From positions 1 to 64,000 of the forward strand of contig CAMYID010000013.1 in the NCBI GenBank assembly GCA_947258435.1: DNA of 64,000 bases, in the 5' to 3' direction. A model generated the notes under the pieces. It worked only from the letters and a program-made list of their open reading frames with translations, did no database searches and was not told the DNA's origin. The translations under genes were made by a program, and so were the position numbers. Positions 46,838-56,386 of the stretch are shown in pieces (the first letter of the stretch is position 1; each line of letters opens with the position of its first letter). This DNA is from an uncultured Alphaproteobacteria bacterium. Lineage in GTDB: Bacteria; Pseudomonadota; Alphaproteobacteria; UBA11222.

Positions 46838-47608
46838 TCATGCGTCAAGCTGAATAGGTCCTGCGATTTCGCCGTGAATGAACTGCTCGATATAGGGATT
46901 GTCGCTTGAATCGATCTCCCCGGCCGCGCCGCACCAGATGATTTTACCCTGATAGATCATGGCGATTTTATCCGCTATCTGGCGCGCACTTTTCATATCG
47001 TGGGTAATGGTCAGGGTTGTCGCGCCCAGCTCGCGCACACGCTCGACAATCAGCTCATTGATCATGCCGGCCATGATCGGATCAAGCCCGGTCGTGGGCT
47101 CGTCGAAAAAGATAATATCGGGCGTCGTGGCAATGGCACGCGCCAGCCCGACGCGCTTCTGCATGCCCCCGGATAGTTCGGCGGGGTTCATTTGCGCGAT
47201 ATCTTCCTCAAGCCCGACCTGCGCCAGCACCTCGTAAGCCCGCGCTTTGGCCTGCTTGCGGGGCATGGATTTGGACTGGATCAGGCCGAATGCGACATTC
47301 TCCCAAACCGGTAGGGAATCGAACAGCGCCGCTCCCTGAAACAGCATACCGACATCGGCCATCACGGCTTCGCGTTTTGCACCCGAAAGCCGGGTTACGT
47401 CCTGACCCCTGATCAGGATCTGCCCGCCATCGGGGCGCAGCAGCCCGAGGATGCATTTCAGCGTTACGGATTTACCGGTGCCCGAACCCCCGATGATAAC
47501 AAGCGATTCGCCGCGGCTGATTTCCAGATCCACTCCCTTCAGCACCGCATGGCTGCCAAAACTCTTGGTCAGTCCGGAAATCGCGATCATGGCTGAACCG
47601 GATGTCAT
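46838..47608 (-). CDS. mlaF: ABC transporter ATP-binding protein, MlaF type
   Basis: A 256-residue ABC ATPase of the phospholipid/toluene-tolerance Mla family. Walker A is LVIIGGSGTGKSVTLKCILG. The signature is AELSGGMQKRVGLARAIATT, with IIFFDEPTTGLDPIMAGMIN as Walker B. The family-typical LFQGAALFDSLPVWENVAFG is present. It begins 7 bp after mlaE; GAGGG lies 5 bases upstream of the start. The Mla system moves phospholipids between inner and outer membranes. MlaD and the later components are not adjacent here. Confidence 0.93.
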   Translation of the reverse strand: MTSGSAMIAISGLTKSFGSHAVLKGVDLEISRGESLVIIGGSGTGKSVTLKCILGLLRPDGGQILIRGQDVTRLSGAKREAVMADVGMLFQGAALFDSLPVWENVAFGLIQSKSMPRKQAKARAYEVLAQVGLEEDIAQMNPAELSGGMQKRVGLARAIATTPDIIFFDEPTTGLDPIMAGMINELIVERVRELGATTLTITHDMKSARQIADKIAMIYQGKIIWCGAAGEIDSSDNPYIEQFIHGEIAGPIQLDA

Positions 47609-47615
47609 GCGGCCC

Positions 47616-48395
47616 TCACGAGAAGAAAAAGTCTGTCAGGACATAGTTGAAGAGCAGTATCAGCACCGACGCGGTGACCACGGCATTCGTTGTGGCGGCC
47701 CCCACGCCCTGCGCTCCGCCGCGGCTGTGATAACCATGATAACAGCCCATCAGTGCAATGATGAAGCCGAATACCGCAGCTTTCGTCAGCCCGGATGTCA
47801 CATCATCGAGTTCCAGCACATTGACGGTGCTTTCCATGTAAACGCCGGCATTCAGCCCCAGCCGTCTGGTGGCCGCGATATAGCCGCCCATAACGCCGAT
47901 GATATCGGCGATCAGAACCAGCAGCGGCATCGTCAGGGTCGCCGCGATCAGGCGCGGTGCGATGAGATATTTGAACGGGTTGGTCGCCAGAGTGGTCAGT
48001 GCGTCGATCTGCTCTGTCACGCGCATGGTGCCGATCTCGGCCGCGATCGCCGAAGACACCCTGCCGGCGACCATCAGCGCAGCCAGCACCGGACCCAGTT
48101 CGCGAACCATGGCGATGACAACTACCTGCCCCACAAATCCTTCGGCATTGAAGCGCGACCCTCCGACATAGATCTGCAGCGCAAGCACCGCGCCGGTAAA
48201 GATCGCCGTCAGCCCCACGACGGGCAGTGAGAAATAGCCGATCCGCAACATCTGCGTGAAAATCGCACGTGGGAAAAAGGGCGGCGTCACGCAATGGCGC
48301 AGACTTGTCGCGGTAAAGCGCGACAGCTTGCCGGTCGCCTGCAGAAACAGCAAGAAAACATGGCCGATCGTGGCCAGTACATTCCATCGCGGCAT
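47616..48395 (-). CDS. mlaE: ABC transporter permease, MlaE type
   Basis: A 259-residue MlaE-family permease with about five to six membrane segments. ALQIYVGGSRFNAEGFVGQV is followed by LGPVLAALMVAGRVSSAIAA, EIGTMRVTEQIDALTTLAT and a C-terminal YHSRGGAQGVGAATTNAVVT, all diagnostic. A GTG at 48407, four codons upstream, is a possible start, but the ATG at 48395 has GGGTG at a better distance. It lies directly downstream of alr (stop 48401). Confidence 0.93.
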   Translation of the reverse strand: MPRWNVLATIGHVFLLFLQATGKLSRFTATSLRHCVTPPFFPRAIFTQMLRIGYFSLPVVGLTAIFTGAVLALQIYVGGSRFNAEGFVGQVVVIAMVRELGPVLAALMVAGRVSSAIAAEIGTMRVTEQIDALTTLATNPFKYLIAPRLIAATLTMPLLVLIADIIGVMGGYIAATRRLGLNAGVYMESTVNVLELDDVTSGLTKAAVFGFIIALMGCYHGYHSRGGAQGVGAATTNAVVTASVLILLFNYVLTDFFFS

Positions 48396-48400
48396 CGGAG

Positions 48401-49549
48401 TCAGCACCCGCCCGAGATATAATGGCGCGCGATACGGTTGCCCAGACGCGTCAGGATTTCGTAACTGATCGTATTGGCGCTGCGCGCCAGCCGGTCGATC
48501 GGTGCATGGGGGCCAATCAGTTCAATCATACTGCCTTCACGACAAAATTCCGCCGGCACCCCGGTCACATCGAATGCTGTCAGATCCATGGAGACCCGTC
48601 CCACCATACGAATGTCATGCCCGGCGATCCAGCCCGTTGCAAAGTTTCCTAACGTCCGCAGGCAACCGTCAGCATAGCCCAGTCCGGTGATCGCGATCCG
48701 GCGCGGGGTGTTTGCCTGATAGCTTGCTCCGTATCCTACGCATTCCTTGCTGTCAATCTCACGCAATTGCAGGATGGGCGCCCTGAGTGTCAGCACATTG
48801 CGAAACGGATTCTCTCCCTCAGGCTGGGGATTGCTGCCAAAAAGGCCGATACCGACGCGGGTCAGATCGAAATGATATGCCGGTCCCATCAGGCAGCCCG
48901 CTGTGTTGGAGAGTGTCGCAGGCAGATCTGCAAATATCTTGCGCAATGACTGAAACCGGCGAAGTTGCACGGCATTCATCGGGTGTTCGGGCTGATCGGC
49001 GCAGGCAAGATGCGACATCAGAAAGTCAATTTCGATCCCGTCCAGCCGGTCAGGTTCGCTTTGCAGCAGTGCCACATCGGCCGCTGACAGTCCAAGCCGG
49101 TTCATGCCGGTATCGACATTCAGGATCGCGCCGGGGCGCGGCCCGCCGAGCCCGTGCCACTGTGCGATATCAGCCAGGCTGTTTAACACCGGCCGCAAGT
49201 GCAGATGCGCAAAGTCCTCCGCCGGGTGGCCCGCAATCCCGCTCAGGACATAGATTTGTGCTGATGGGGCAATGTCGCGTAGTTGTGCGGCTTCTGAAAA
49301 CTGCGCGACGAAAAAACGCGTGCAGCCTGCATCAAGCAGGGCACGGGCAACGGGCCCAAGACCAAGCCCGTAAGCATCGGCTTTCAGAACCGCCGCGGTT
49401 TGCGCGGTTGGCGCGGATGCCGACAAAAAGCGGTAGTTGCTGACAATCGCATCCAGATCGATTGTTGCGATCGTGGCATGTGCGCTGGCGTCGGGTTCAG
49501 CGGTTATGCCCTTGGCGATTGCCGGCTTTGTGTCAGAATGGTGCGTCAG
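48401..49549 (-). CDS. alr: Alanine racemase, start codon uncertain
   Basis: A PLP enzyme making D-Ala for peptidoglycan. ATIDLDAIVSNYRFL opens the barrel and AVLKADAYGLGLGPVARALL carries the PLP lysine. NVDTGMNRLGLS is typical, and VGYGASYQANTPRRIAITGLGYADG has the catalytic Tyr. The 5' end is odd: between an ATG at 49699 (150 nt inside dnaB) and the conserved barrel there is no in-frame ATG, GTG or TTG. I place the start provisionally at CTG 49549, which gives 382 residues, close to the family norm, and overlaps dnaB by 17 bp. The alternatives are the ATG at 49699 (a 432-residue form), ATT/ATA/ATC initiation, or a sequencing error. Confidence 0.9.
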   Translation of the reverse strand: MTHHSDTKPAIAKGITAEPDASAHATIATIDLDAIVSNYRFLSASAPTAQTAAVLKADAYGLGLGPVARALLDAGCTRFFVAQFSEAAQLRDIAPSAQIYVLSGIAGHPAEDFAHLHLRPVLNSLADIAQWHGLGGPRPGAILNVDTGMNRLGLSAADVALLQSEPDRLDGIEIDFLMSHLACADQPEHPMNAVQLRRFQSLRKIFADLPATLSNTAGCLMGPAYHFDLTRVGIGLFGSNPQPEGENPFRNVLTLRAPILQLREIDSKECVGYGASYQANTPRRIAITGLGYADGCLRTLGNFATGWIAGHDIRMVGRVSMDLTAFDVTGVPAEFCREGSMIELIGPHAPIDRLARSANTISYEILTRLGNRIARHYISGGC

Positions 49550-51062
49550 GGACTTGTCCGTCTTCTGCGAGATTGTCGAATTTGGTGATGTGGCCGACGA
49601 AGGCCAGATTGACCGTGCCGATTGGTCCGTGTCGTTGTTTGCCGATGATGATCTCCGCGAGCCCGTGCACGGCTTCCATCTCTTCCTGCCAGGCGGCATG
49701 TTCGGGCGTCTCTTCGCGGGGGCGGCGCTTCTCTACATAATATTCCTCGCGGAACACGAACATGACGACATCCGCATCCTGTTCGATCGATCCCGATTCG
49801 CGCAGATCCGACAGTTGCGGGCGCTTGTCGTCGCGCTGTTCGACCTGCCGCGACAACTGCGACAGCGCCACGACGGGCACGTTCAGTTCCTTGGCCAGCG
49901 CTTTCAGTCCCTGTGTGATCTCGGATATCTCCTGCACCCTGTTATCGCCCGAGCCCGAGGAGGGGCGCACCAGTTGCAGATAGTCGACGATAATCAGCCG
50001 CAGGCCGTGCTGTCGCTTCAGCCGCCTTGCGCGCGCGCTCAGCGCGGCAATCGGCAGCGCGCCGGTATCGTCGATAAACAGCGGCAGCTCATGCAGTTCC
50101 TGGGCAGCGCGGACAAGCCGGCTGAAATCATCGTCATTGATCTTGCCGCGACGGATTTTGTCGGAGGTGATACCGGACTGCTCGGCAAGAATACGGGTGG
50201 CGAGCTGCTCGGATGACATCTCAAGGGAAAAAATCGCAGCACTGGCAGGTTCGGGAACCTCGCCATTGGCTTCGGCCTTTCGCGCGGCTTCCAGCATATC
50301 TTTCGCCGCGTTGAAGGCGATGTTGGTCGCAAGCGCTGATTTGCCCATGGCCGGCCGGCCGGCAAGGATGATGAGATCCGAATCGTGCAGCCCGCCCAGC
50401 AGATTATCCAGTTTCGTGAATTTGGTCGGGATGCCGCTCAGCCCGCCATCGCGCTCATAGGCTTTGGCCGCGACATCCACAGATTCGGTCAGCGCCGATT
50501 TGAAATGTTTGAAGCCCCCCTCATAGCTGCCGCGCTCGGCCATTGCGAACAGCTTTTCTTCCGCCTTCTCTATCTGCTCGCTGGCGGTGACCGCCACATC
50601 CGCGTCATAGGCGTCGTTCACCATTGCTTCGCCCAGCCGGATCAGACCGCGCCGCGCCGCCAGATCCCGGATATGCCGGCCATAATATTCCGCATTGATG
50701 ACGGTGGTTGCCGCCGCGGCCAGCCGGGTCAGATAGGTCGCGCCACCAAGCTGGCTGAACTGCTCATCGCGTTCAAAATAGCCTTTCAGGGTGACAGGCG
50801 TCGCAAGCTGCCCGCGATTGATCAATGTGCCCGCGGCCGCGAATATCCTTGCATGGGCGGGTTCGTAAAAATGCTCCGCCTCAAGGAAACCGGTCACCTG
50901 ATGAAAGGCATCATTATTGATCAGAATAGCGCCCAGAAGGGACTGCTCGGCTTCCGTGTTATGCGGCTGCACCCGATAGCCCGGCTGCGCCGACTGAGCG
51001 TCGGCCGGTGCGTCGCCCACACCGGGCAGGGCTACGAGATTAGGGTTGGCGGTGTCGGACAT
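49533..51062 (-). CDS. dnaB: Replicative DNA helicase DnaB
   Basis: A 509-residue hexameric replicative helicase. The N-terminal domain has VQPHNTEAEQSLLGAILINN. The RecA-like domain has Walker A LAGRPAMGKSALATNIAFNA at about residue 231, then IFSLEMSSEQLATRILAEQ, and LIIVDYLQLVRPSSGSGDNR as Walker B. GSIEQDADVVMFVFREEYY and the C-terminal KQRHGPIGTVNLAFVGHITK are conserved. It is separated from rplI by a terminator and 222 bp, and it overlaps the alr frame. Confidence 0.98.
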   Translation of the reverse strand: MSDTANPNLVALPGVGDAPADAQSAQPGYRVQPHNTEAEQSLLGAILINNDAFHQVTGFLEAEHFYEPAHARIFAAAGTLINRGQLATPVTLKGYFERDEQFSQLGGATYLTRLAAAATTVINAEYYGRHIRDLAARRGLIRLGEAMVNDAYDADVAVTASEQIEKAEEKLFAMAERGSYEGGFKHFKSALTESVDVAAKAYERDGGLSGIPTKFTKLDNLLGGLHDSDLIILAGRPAMGKSALATNIAFNAAKDMLEAARKAEANGEVPEPASAAIFSLEMSSEQLATRILAEQSGITSDKIRRGKINDDDFSRLVRAAQELHELPLFIDDTGALPIAALSARARRLKRQHGLRLIIVDYLQLVRPSSGSGDNRVQEISEITQGLKALAKELNVPVVALSQLSRQVEQRDDKRPQLSDLRESGSIEQDADVVMFVFREEYYVEKRRPREETPEHAAWQEEMEAVHGLAEIIIGKQRHGPIGTVNLAFVGHITKFDNLAEDGQVPDAPF

Positions 51063-51206
51063 GGAGCCAATCTATCGCTGCAATCGCCGACGTGAAAGCC
51101 GGTATGATTCGTCGTCCACCGAAAAATTATACATGATTGTGAAGATCGGGGATAACTCCCTGCAAGCGGGTCAGGTGGATTGAACGGTAAAATTCTGTCC
51201 GCGTGC

Positions 51207-51232
51207 AAAAAAGCCGGGCATTGCTGCCCGGC
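51207..51232 (-). terminator. Rho-independent terminator of the rpsF-rplI operon
   Basis: On the minus strand, GCCGGGCA (51232-51225) pairs perfectly over 8 bp with TGCCCGGC (51220-51213), with a four-base loop, and is followed by TTTTTT (51212-51207). It lies about 50 nt after the rplI stop and separates the ribosomal operon from dnaB. This is the strongest terminator in the window. Confidence 0.93.
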
Positions 51233-51284
51233 CTGTCGGAAATCAGAATAGCCGCTGACCGAAGCCAGAACAGCCGATATGGCC

Positions 51285-51923
51285 TTATGCCTGATTTTCT
51301 GTTTCGGTCTCGGCTTCGTGGTCGCCTGCACCGCTTTCAGCCTCATCAGTGGTGAGTTCGGACTCAGCGGCCTGCATGGCTTCCTCATCTTCGAAGAATT
51401 CCTCAAGCTCAAGCAGCTCTTCGTCTTCTTCCTCGGTCGCCAGCACGTTGATGCCCGCTGCCTGCTGCTCCGCCTCGTCCTGGGAACGTGCCACATTGAT
51501 GCTGACAGTCGCAGATACTTCCGGATGCAGCACGATGCGAACGTCATGCAATCCCAGGTTCTTGATCTGGCGGTCCAGGGCGACCTGCGTGCGGTCGACC
51601 GAAAAACCGTTTTCCGAAACAATTGTCGCAATATCGCGGCTGTTGACGGAGCCGTACAGAATACCTGTCTCGCCCGACTGACGGATCACGACAAAGGACT
51701 GGCCGTCAAGCTTCTCACCAACTTTCTGAGCCTCGTTACGCAGCTCAAGATTGCGCGCTTCGAGCTGTGCGCGCTGGGCTTCGAAATATTTCAGATTTTC
51801 CTCGGTCGCGCGCAGCGCTTTCTTCTGCGGCAACAGGAAATTACGGGCAAAACCTTCCTTGACCGAGACGACTTCACCCATCTGGCCCAATTTTTCAACG
51901 CGTTCAAGCAGTACGATCTGCAT
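51285..51923 (-). CDS. rplI: 50S ribosomal protein L9
   Basis: A 212-residue L9. The N-domain [20 protein letters not shown] followed by [17 protein letters not shown] is the rRNA-binding signature; the C-domain contains [19 protein letters not shown] and [19 protein letters not shown]. The C-terminal 50 residues are a strongly acidic extension (Glu-rich), seen in alphaproteobacterial L9. The ATG at 51923 has AGGGGA upstream; a longer in-frame reading is a shadow of the upstream gene. It begins 2 bp after the DUF2232 gene. Confidence 0.97.
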   Translation of the reverse strand: MQIVLLERVEKLGQMGEVVSVKEGFARNFLLPQKKALRATEENLKYFEAQRAQLEARNLELRNEAQKVGEKLDGQSFVVIRQSGETGILYGSVNSRDIATIVSENGFSVDRTQVALDRQIKNLGLHDVRIVLHPEVSATVSINVARSQDEAEQQAAGINVLATEEEDEELLELEEFFEDEEAMQAAESELTTDEAESGAGDHEAETETENQA

Positions 51924-51925
51924 TA

Positions 51926-52900
51926 TCAATCCCCTTGGCCCTGGCCGGTTCGGGCGGCGATAGCTTTCTGACGGAAGCCGGCGAACTGTTCTGTCAGGCC
52001 CAGTCCTACCGTCAACAGGATGAGCCAGCTGAAGAAAATCATAAAGACGTAAAATACCGTCAGCGCAAATGGCCGTAACGGTAAGCGGCGGGAAATAACA
52101 TGGACTGTGCTTAATCCCAAGAAAAAATACGGTAATGCGAAGATTGCCGCAATCGCCGACCCCGCAAAACCCAGGGTTCCGGGCAGAAATGTGCCGAGAA
52201 TCCCGCCCAGAAAAGCAAAGTTGATCCAAAGCGGCAGCTGCAGATCGGCAAGGGTGGGGGAGGGGCGCAAGGACGGGCCGAACCGAAGTGCTATCGTTTG
52301 TGCCAGGGCCGCGCTGGCGATCATCGATAACTGCCAGCCAGACACCAAACTCACAAGCGCAATTGCCGGCAGCGCGGCGCGCAGTAAAGCCTCATCAAGC
52401 ACAGCACCGCCTGTTTGTGCCTGCATTTGTGCGATGGCGGCGATCAGGCTGTCGATATCCAGAAATGTTTCGATAAAACCGCGCAACCCCTCAGCTTGTC
52501 CCAGGCTGAAAATCACAAGCCCGGCGACAAACAGGCTGGCAATGATCCCCAGTACACCAAACAGAAATCCCGAAGGGTACCATTCGGTGTATGGCTGGCC
52601 GTTCTCATCGGTGTAGCTGCGTGACAGCAGGGCAAAGCGGCACAGGATGATCGGCGCGACGGCATTGGCGAGGGCATAGGCAAGTGCCGTGGCCGGGTCA
52701 CCTGCCACGGCAATAACCAGTGTGCCGGCGGCGGCGGCAATTATCGCCCCCCTGACATGCATCGTCAGCCCGGCATAGAACAAGGGCGCGGGTGCCAGCC
52801 AGACCAGGATCAGTGCTGAAAAACTGCCGCTCAGGACAGAGGCATAAAACAGGGCGCTGGTAAGCCCCGCCGCAACACTTTTCAAAAGATCAGTGCGCAT
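51926..52900 (-). CDS. DUF2232 domain membrane protein
   Basis: A 324-residue polytopic inner-membrane protein with eight or so hydrophobic segments, including [20 protein letters not shown] and [20 protein letters not shown]. Membership in DUF2232 is inferred from its location between rpsR and rplI together with the [18 protein letters not shown] end segment; both are typical for alphaproteobacteria. Function is unknown. It ends 2 bp before rplI, implying co-translation with a ribosomal protein. A 190-bp gap precedes it. Confidence 0.82.
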   Translation of the reverse strand: MRTDLLKSVAAGLTSALFYASVLSGSFSALILVWLAPAPLFYAGLTMHVRGAIIAAAAGTLVIAVAGDPATALAYALANAVAPIILCRFALLSRSYTDENGQPYTEWYPSGFLFGVLGIIASLFVAGLVIFSLGQAEGLRGFIETFLDIDSLIAAIAQMQAQTGGAVLDEALLRAALPAIALVSLVSGWQLSMIASAALAQTIALRFGPSLRPSPTLADLQLPLWINFAFLGGILGTFLPGTLGFAGSAIAAIFALPYFFLGLSTVHVISRRLPLRPFALTVFYVFMIFFSWLILLTVGLGLTEQFAGFRQKAIAARTGQGQGD

Positions 52901-53090
52901 GTATTCGCCACCTGTTGGTCAAATCAAAATCCAGCCATTTTCAGCCCATGGGAAGCGCCTTTGGGCAAGTGGCAAGGGCCAGGGGGCTGATGAAACAGCC
53001 GCGCCGCCGATTGTCTGACAAAAGGCGGCGCAAATCTGTTCAGGCCGGCAACGCCATGCCCCGGGGCTGGCCCGTCCGCCGTCACTCAGC

Positions 53091-53333
53091 CTATTTGATG
53101 ACGTAGGGTAAAAGTGCCAGTTCGCGAGCGCGTTTGATGGCGCGGGCGAGTTCGCGTTGTTTGCGTTTGGATACAGCGGTAATCCGGCTTGGCACGATCT
53201 TCCCGCGCTCCGACTGATACCGCATCAGCAATTTGACGTCCTTATAGTCAATTTTCGGCGCATTATCGCCGGAAAACGGACAGGTCTTGCGCCGGCGAAA
53301 AAACGGCCGGCGACCGAAATCACCACCACTCAT
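53091..53333 (-). CDS. rpsR: 30S ribosomal protein S18
   Basis: An 80-residue S18 with [40 protein letters not shown] and [20 protein letters not shown], all family signatures. Length is normal. Its ATG overlaps the rpsF stop (ATGA), fixing the start and implying coupling with rpsF, its partner on the 30S platform. Confidence 0.98.
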   Translation of the reverse strand: MSGGDFGRRPFFRRRKTCPFSGDNAPKIDYKDVKLLMRYQSERGKIVPSRITAVSKRKQRELARAIKRARELALLPYVIK

Positions 53334-53752
53334 TCCTTCGGCTCCTCTTTCTTGTCATTGTCGGAATGCCGGTTGTCGGCATTGCCGTCGCGCGGGGGGC
53401 GCCTGTCGCGCCGGCCGCGGCCACGCTCTTCCTTGGCCTGCATCATTACCGACGGGGCCTCGTCCAGTGCGTCGACCCGCAAGGTCATGAAGCGCACGAC
53501 ATCGTCATGCAGCCGCATCTGGCGTTCCATTTCCGCCACCGCGGGATGCGGCGCGTCAATGTTCATTAAAACATAGTGCCCTTTTCGATTCTTGCGAATC
53601 CGATATGCCAGGTTGCGCAGGCCCCAATATTCGGTCTTGCCGACGTTGCCGCCGCCTTCGGTCAGAACATTCGAAAATGCTTCGACAAGCGACTCAACAT
53701 GCTGGGACGACACATCCGGGCGGGCGATAAAGACATGCTCATAGCAAGGCAT
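53330..53752 (-). CDS. rpsF: 30S ribosomal protein S6
   Basis: A 140-residue S6. [20 protein letters not shown] is the conserved N-terminus. [20 protein letters not shown] and [20 protein letters not shown] are the other core segments. The C-terminal 35 residues are a charged Arg/Glu/Asp tail. The ATG 53752 has a GAAGGAG site; a longer upstream frame adds 46 implausible residues. It leads rpsF-rpsR-DUF2232-rplI. Confidence 0.98.
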   Translation of the reverse strand: MPCYEHVFIARPDVSSQHVESLVEAFSNVLTEGGGNVGKTEYWGLRNLAYRIRKNRKGHYVLMNIDAPHPAVAEMERQMRLHDDVVRFMTLRVDALDEAPSVMMQAKEERGRGRRDRRPPRDGNADNRHSDNDKKEEPKE

Positions 53753-54362
53753 GTAACCACTCTCCTTCTCAGACCATTCGTCAGCGGCTCCGGAATTTAT
53801 CGGGTCTGGAGCATTTCCCGCCATACACTGCCTTTTCTGGACCGCCGCCGGCAGCGACGCTGCTTTCAGGCACATCAAACATGTGCCCAATTCGGTGAAG
53901 ATTCAGTCTGGACAATATAAAACATGCCGCGCGACAGCGTGTATCGGCGGCACGGGCGCGCACTATACGCAAAACAGCGGCGAACGCAAGGTGCTTTGCC
54001 GCGGCCTGGCCTGCATTATCGTGTCAGCCGATTAACCGCATTTTCATTCCGGCTGCATTTTTATTGGAGATATGTTTTCGCCCGGCTGTATTTCGACCCA
54101 GGTCGCAGTTCGAAACTGTCACGGGCAGGCCGTAATCGATAATGGTACAGCGAACGCAGGGGTTGCATGGCTGCTGGCAGGTAAACAAACAATATGCTGT
54201 TCAACAAAGTTTGGCTATTGTATCTGGTATGCGGCAGTGCCGCCATTATATGAGGTGGGTTGGGCGGCTGACCGCAGGCCGGTAATTTCAAGACTACAAA
54301 AGCCCGTTGCATTTTATGTGTTTTAGGCCGTAGCGGGACATCGAGTTGGAAGGGAACAGGCA
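53753..54362. other. Large divergent intergenic region between rpsF and ftsH
   Basis: A 610-bp region with no gene I can support; it must hold the promoters of the rpsF operon and of ftsH. A TATATT element lies on the minus strand at 53914-53919, about 165 nt upstream of rpsF, without a clear -35. Frames of 63-114 codons occur on both strands but have no ribosome sites and no family features. In many proteobacteria tilS precedes ftsH; it is absent here. I see no tRNA or recognisable small RNA. Confidence 0.6.
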
Positions 54363-56291
54363 TTGAAGCCCTATCGTAATTTTATACCGTGGATGGTTAT
54401 CGCCGTTTTACTGGTCTTCTTGTTTTATCTGTTTCAGGGACCAAGTGACCGCCATTCCGCGAACATGATTTCCTATTCGCAGTTTCTTTCCGAAACCGAT
54501 GCCGGCAATGTGCGCGATGTGACGATCAGCGGGGATTCTATCGTCGGTCACCTCAGCGACGGTCGCACATTCTCCACCGTTGCCCCCAATGATCCCGCCC
54601 TTGTTGCGCGTCTGGAAAAAAGCGGTGTGAACATATCCGCCGCGCCTGCCGAAGATGACGGGCTGTCATTTTTCGGCCTTCTGATTTCCTGGTTCCCGAT
54701 GCTGCTGCTGGTGGCGGTGTATATTTTCTTCATGCGGCAGATGCAGGGCGGCAGCGGCCGTGCGATGGGTTTTGGCAAATCGCGGGCGAAACTGCTGACC
54801 CAGGAAAATGGCCGCGTGACCTTCGATGATGTCGCGGGGATCGAGGAAGCGAAGGAAGAGCTGCACGAAATCGTCGATTTTCTGCGCGATCCGCAGAAGT
54901 TTCAGCGGCTGGGCGGGCGTATTCCCAAGGGGGTTCTGCTCGTTGGACCCCCGGGGACCGGCAAGACCTTGCTGGCCCGCGCGATCGCGGGGGAGGCAAA
55001 TGTGCCTTTCTTTACCATCTCGGGTTCCGATTTTGTCGAAATGTTTGTCGGTGTGGGGGCATCGCGTGTCCGCGATATGTTCGAGCAGGCCAAGAAAAAC
55101 GCGCCCTGCATCATCTTCATGGATGAAATCGACGCGGTCGGTCGGCACCGTGGCGCGGGCCTTGGCGGCGGCAATGATGAACGTGAGCAGACGCTCAATC
55201 AGTTGCTTGTCGAAATGGACGGGTTCGAGGCGAATGAGGGCGTGATCCTGATTTCCGCGACCAATCGGCCTGATGTGCTGGACCCTGCGCTGTTACGTGC
55301 GGGCCGGTTCGACCGGCAGGTGGTGGTGCCCAATCCCGACATTATGGGGCGCGAGAAAATCCTGAAGGTGCATATGCGTAAAGTGCCGCTTGCGCCGGAT
55401 GTGGATGCCAAGGTTCTGGCGCGGGGGACGCCGGGCTTTTCCGGTGCCGATCTGGCGAATCTGGTCAATGAGGCGGCTTTGCTGGCCGCCCGGATCGGCA
55501 AGCGGCTTGTCGGGATGACAGAGTTCGAGGCCGCAAAGGACAAGGTGATGATGGGCGCCGAGCGGCGCTCGATGGTGATGTCGGAAGAAGAGCGGCGTCT
55601 GACAGCCTATCATGAAGGCGGCCATGCGCTGGTCGCGCTGAACATTCCCTGTACCGATCCGGTACACAAGGCGACAATTATTCCGCGCGGGCGGGCACTG
55701 GGTATGGTGATGCGTCTTCCCGAGCGCGATCAGTTGTCCGTGACGCGCGAGAAGCTGCTTGGCGATATCAGCGTGTTCATGGGCGGGCGGATCGCGGAAG
55801 AGCTGATTTTCGGGCATGACAAGGTCACTTCGGGTGCATCGTCTGACATTGAAATGTCGACAAAGATGGCCCGTGCCATGGTGACCCGCTATGGGCTGAG
55901 CGATGCGCTGGGGCCGCTTGCCTATGGTGAGAATGAGGAAGAGGTGTTCCTGGGCCATTCGGTTACCCGGACCCAGAATATCTCGCCCGAAACAGCCAAG
56001 CTGATCGATCAGGAAATCCGCCGGATCATCGATGATTGCTACAAACGGGCGGAAACGATCCTCAAAGATCATCTGGATGATCTGCATAGGCTGGCCAATG
56101 GCCTGCTGGAATATGAGACCCTGTCGGGCGATGAGATCAAGGCGTTGCTTCGTGGTGAGCCACTGCATCGCGATCAGCCCGATTCACAGCCGGCACCGCA
56201 AGGACCAAGCTCGGCTGTGCCGACAGCCGGCAAGTCGCGCGGCAGCTCATCCGCCGGTGGTCCGATGGAGCCGCAGCCGCAAGGGTCCTGA
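54363..56291 (+). CDS. ftsH: ATP-dependent zinc metalloprotease FtsH
   Basis: A 642-residue inner-membrane AAA+ protease. Two transmembrane helices flank a periplasmic loop (about 8-26 and 104-125). Walker A is [20 protein letters not shown] (about residue 195). [20 protein letters not shown] is Walker B, and [20 protein letters not shown] follows with the second region of homology. The zinc site is HEGGH at residues 417-421, satisfying HExxH, with downstream [19 protein letters not shown]. The C-terminal tail is Pro/Ser/Gly-rich. The start is TTG with GGAAGGGAACAGG upstream. It leads ftsH-folP-glmM-thiD. Confidence 0.97.
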   Translation: MKPYRNFIPWMVIAVLLVFLFYLFQGPSDRHSANMISYSQFLSETDAGNVRDVTISGDSIVGHLSDGRTFSTVAPNDPALVARLEKSGVNISAAPAEDDGLSFFGLLISWFPMLLLVAVYIFFMRQMQGGSGRAMGFGKSRAKLLTQENGRVTFDDVAGIEEAKEELHEIVDFLRDPQKFQRLGGRIPKGVLLVGPPGTGKTLLARAIAGEANVPFFTISGSDFVEMFVGVGASRVRDMFEQAKKNAPCIIFMDEIDAVGRHRGAGLGGGNDEREQTLNQLLVEMDGFEANEGVILISATNRPDVLDPALLRAGRFDRQVVVPNPDIMGREKILKVHMRKVPLAPDVDAKVLARGTPGFSGADLANLVNEAALLAARIGKRLVGMTEFEAAKDKVMMGAERRSMVMSEEERRLTAYHEGGHALVALNIPCTDPVHKATIIPRGRALGMVMRLPERDQLSVTREKLLGDISVFMGGRIAEELIFGHDKVTSGASSDIEMSTKMARAMVTRYGLSDALGPLAYGENEEEVFLGHSVTRTQNISPETAKLIDQEIRRIIDDCYKRAETILKDHLDDLHRLANGLLEYETLSGDEIKALLRGEPLHRDQPDSQPAPQGPSSAVPTAGKSRGSSSAGGPMEPQPQGS

Positions 56292-56386
56292 TGTTGGACA
56301 GGGCCGGGATCTGAAGTATCGGCCCTGTGGATCGGTTACTGCGACGGATTGGTTGTGGCTTATTCGCGGTTGAGGGTCGGCGTGTC

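Noticed and set aside
49533-49699. ATG at 49699 as the alr start
   Set aside because: It would add about 50 residues that are an out-of-frame copy of dnaB coding sequence with no similarity to racemases; kept only as an alternative.
54061-54363. 100-codon minus-strand and 84-codon plus-strand frames upstream of ftsH
   Set aside because: No ribosome sites, no family features, and they overlap each other; the region is better read as regulatory.
55611-55625. HEGGH in FtsH as a defective zinc site
   Set aside because: It satisfies HExxH, and the other protease and AAA+ motifs are intact; the Ala-to-Gly change does not remove a ligand.
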